Below, piece after piece: positions 5,058 to 6,916 of a stretch of DNA of 6,916 nucleotides. Positions within the stretch are counted from its first letter, which is position 1; every line of letters starts with the position of its first letter. Source of the stretch: Alphaproteobacteria bacterium (GTDB lineage: Bacteria; Pseudomonadota; Alphaproteobacteria; Rhizobiales; Aestuariivirgaceae); the NCBI GenBank assembly GCA_005884715.1, contig VAZZ01000072.1, forward strand, positions 1,747-8,662, read 5' to 3'. The position numbers and the translations under genes are program-made. The notes under the pieces are model-generated. The model made no database searches, was not told where the DNA came from, and was given only the letters and a program-made list of their open reading frames with translations.

Positions 5058-6916
5058 TCGATCCGCCTGAAGCGCCGCACATGGATGAGCACCACACCGG
5101 CAATGAGAGCCGCACCCGCCATTTGCCAGCGGTAATCCGGCACCATCAGCGCGATGCCGCCCACGACCGCTAGAAGACGCTCGATGATATGCGCCGGCCC
5201 CGTGATCCAGCCCGCCGCCCCGATACTGAACCCGGCGAGCGCCGCCGAGGAGGTCAGCGTGATGAGGACGATCCGCTGGATGCTGCCCGACAACAGGAGC
5301 CCCATCCCGTCGGGCGACAAGCAGAACATCACCGGCACCACGAAGGCCGGCAGCGTGTACTTCCATGCCTGCATCGTGGTGGCGACAGGCGAGCCGCCGC
5401 AAATGGCGGAAGCCGCGAAAGGCGCTAATGCGGTGGGCGGCGAAACATCCGCCAGCACCGCATAATAGAACATGAACATATGTGCCGCCGGCAATGGCAC
5501 GCCGAGCGATACGAGGGCCGGCACCAAGATGACGGCGGCGATGATATAGGAGGCGGTGACCGGGATCGCCGTTCCCAATATCCACATGGCGAAAGCGGCG
5601 AGGAGGATGGTGATCGGCAGGCTGCCGCCGCCCAGATCGACGATCAGGCCTGAGAGTTTCAGGCCGAGGCCCGAGAGATTGATGATCGAAACGATGATGC
5701 CGGCCGTGGCGCAGGTGGCGGCAATGCCGACACAGCCTTTGCCGCCTTCGACGAGTGCCGCGATCATCCGCTCCGTCGCTTCATCGGGCGGGCGCCCCCG
5801 CCGCTTCTCCCAGTAATAAAGCGCGACGCTGGCGATACCGCCGGCAACAAGCCCAAGAAGCGCCGCGACCGACAATCGGTAGCCGATGAGATAAAGGGCG
5901 AGCGACACGGCAAGTGCGATGGCGGCTCCCGGCAGAGTGAGGAGCCGCTGCTCCGGCCTGATCATGCTGAGGATGATGGCGACGACGATCGACCAGAAGA
6001 CGGCAAGGAAGGCGCTCATGCCGAAGAAGAGCAGCACCGCGATCGCGGCCAGCGACAGGAAATGATACCCTTGCGAGCGCGTCAGCACCCACAGGGACTG
6101 ATCACTGGTTTTGACCGGCCTGACATGAAGCCGACGCGCATCCGCTTCGACCATCAGCCAGCAGCACAGATAGTAGAGCACCGTCGGGATGGTCGCCATC
6201 ACCAGCACGTCGAGATAGCTGATGTCGAGATATTCGGCGATGATGAAGGCGGCAGCGCCGAGTGTCGGCGGCGAGAGCGTGGCGCCGATGCCGGCCGCGG
6301 CGGTGAGCCCGCCCGCGACGGCCGGATTGTAGCCCGACCGCTTGAGCATCGGCCAGGAGAGCGAGGCGAGCGTGACAGTTGTCGCTACACCGGAACCCGA
6401 TACGGTGCCGAGCAGGAAGCCGGAGGCTACGACGGCGCGCCCGGGAGCTGCCGGCGAGGGCTTCTTGCCGAACAGGGCAAAGGCCCAGTCGATATAGAAT
6501 TTCCCCGCTCCGCCGCGATCGAGGACGGCGCCATAGAGCGAGAACACGATGATGAAGGTCGCCGCCACATCGATTGGCGTCGAGAACAGGCCTTCCAGGG
6601 TGAGGTAATTCTGCCCGACGATGCGCGCGAGCGAAAAGCCGCGATGATTGAAGGGCTCAGGCATATAGCGCCCGAAATAGCCATAGATGAGGAAAGCCAT
6701 GGCGATGAGCGGCAGGGCCCAGCCGGTGGCGCGTCGCGTCGCTTCGAGCACCAGGATGATCAGGGCCGCGCCCAGCCAGATCTCGATTTCGAGCGGCGCC
6801 GTCGCGCGTGTCTTCGTCGCTTCGAGATGGGTGCAGAAATAATAGACGGAGGCGAAGGCAAGGCCGATCAGGATCCAGTCGATGATCCTGACCTGACGCC
6901 CCTCCCCCTTCGCAAA
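5030..6916 (-). CDS. TRAP transporter fused 4TM-12TM permease, 5' end beyond window
   Basis: This is the inner-membrane permease of a TAXI-type TRAP carrier, in which the small (DctQ-like) and large (DctM-like) subunits are fused. Uptake is driven by an ion gradient and needs a periplasmic TAXI binding protein, normally encoded next to it and not seen here. The window shows 628 residues with no stop to its edge. The first visible segment includes RIIDWILIGLAFASVYYF, then LEATRRATGWALPLIAMAFL, a hallmark of the fused family. A GTG at 6751 lies inside this hydrophobic stretch and is not the start. Conserved transport motifs are GTVSGSGVATTVTLAS (about 170-185 of the visible part) and LSPPTLGAAAFIIAEYL (about 214-230). 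Many hydrophobic helices follow. The final residues SPLPGGDG are encoded by an intergenic repeat. The substrate cannot be told from sequence. Confidence 0.93.
   Translation of the reverse strand, partial: FAKGEGRQVRIIDWILIGLAFASVYYFCTHLEATKTRATAPLEIEIWLGAALIILVLEATRRATGWALPLIAMAFLIYGYFGRYMPEPFNHRGFSLARIVGQNYLTLEGLFSTPIDVAATFIIVFSLYGAVLDRGGAGKFYIDWAFALFGKKPSPAAPGRAVVASGFLLGTVSGSGVATTVTLASLSWPMLKRSGYNPAVAGGLTAAAGIGATLSPPTLGAAAFIIAEYLDISYLDVLVMATIPTVLYYLCCWLMVEADARRLHVRPVKTSDQSLWVLTRSQGYHFLSLAAIAVLLFFGMSAFLAVFWSIVVAIILSMIRPEQRLLTLPGAAIALAVSLALYLIGYRLSVAALLGLVAGGIASVALYYWEKRRGRPPDEATERMIAALVEGGKGCVGIAATCATAGIIVSIINLSGLGLKLSGLIVDLGGGSLPITILLAAFAMWILGTAIPVTASYIIAAVILVPALVSLGVPLPAAHMFMFYYAVLADVSPPTALAPFAASAICGGSPVATTMQAWKYTLPAFVVPVMFCLSPDGMGLLLSGSIQRIVLITLTSSAALAGFSIGAAGWITGPAHIIERLLAVVGGIALMVPDYRWQMAGAALIAGVVLIHVRRFRRIESPLPGGDG

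Noticed and set aside
6749..6751. GTG as start codon of the TRAP permease
   Set aside because: The frame stays open to the window edge and the upstream 55 residues match the N-terminal membrane segment of fused TRAP permeases, so this GTG is an internal Val.

Overview
The window looks like a piece of chromosome from a GC-rich alphaproteobacterium, most likely Hyphomicrobiales (Rhizobiales). Three things point there: the long-form 2-isopropylmalate synthase closely resembles Bradyrhizobium-type LeuA as I remember it, there is a DUF6494-type small protein, and two mosaic palindromic intergenic repeats are of the kind common in that order. This placement is inference; no rRNA or other marker gene is present.

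Layout. Positions 1-246 are non-coding, with short direct repeats and a perfect 20-bp palindrome. From 262 a plus-strand reading frame begins as a DUF3102-like protein. It then runs into foreign material: a possible tautomerase start, and a frameshifted C-terminal remnant of a TRAP transporter large permease (about 758-948). It ends antisense to a real small minus-strand gene (1051-1248, DUF6494 family). Positions 1249-1653 hold an AT-rich inverted repeat and a GGGGTCA tandem array. Next comes leuA (1654-3162, minus), preceded by a leucine-rich leader peptide (3271-3360, minus) and hairpins that suggest attenuation control. A divergent small secreted protein (3488-3724, plus) ends at a strong terminator. 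A covarying palindromic element (3811-3948) separates it from a convergent PhzF-family gene (3958-4878, minus). A second mosaic repeat (about 4941-5057) separates that from a TAXI-type fused TRAP permease (5030 to beyond 6916, minus), whose 5' end lies outside the window.

How the genes relate. leuA is the only clear biosynthetic gene; it is the first committed step of leucine synthesis and appears to have its own leader. Two independent lesions fall in its catalytic barrel. About 21 residues containing the conserved INIPDT-V strand are missing between residues 164 and 165, and the conserved acidic residue of the EWS-x-E-D motif is Met142. The frame is otherwise intact and well conserved, so it may be a recently inactivated or re-purposed copy. 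PhzF and TRAP lie on the same strand about 150 bases apart, but hairpin repeats stand between them, so a shared operon is uncertain.

I found no phage, CRISPR, toxin-antitoxin or secretion system. The observations most worth following are the altered LeuA behind an apparently intact leader, the near-leaderless leader peptide, the chimeric junction at 670-950, the G-quadruplex-capable heptamer array, and the covarying inverted-repeat element.
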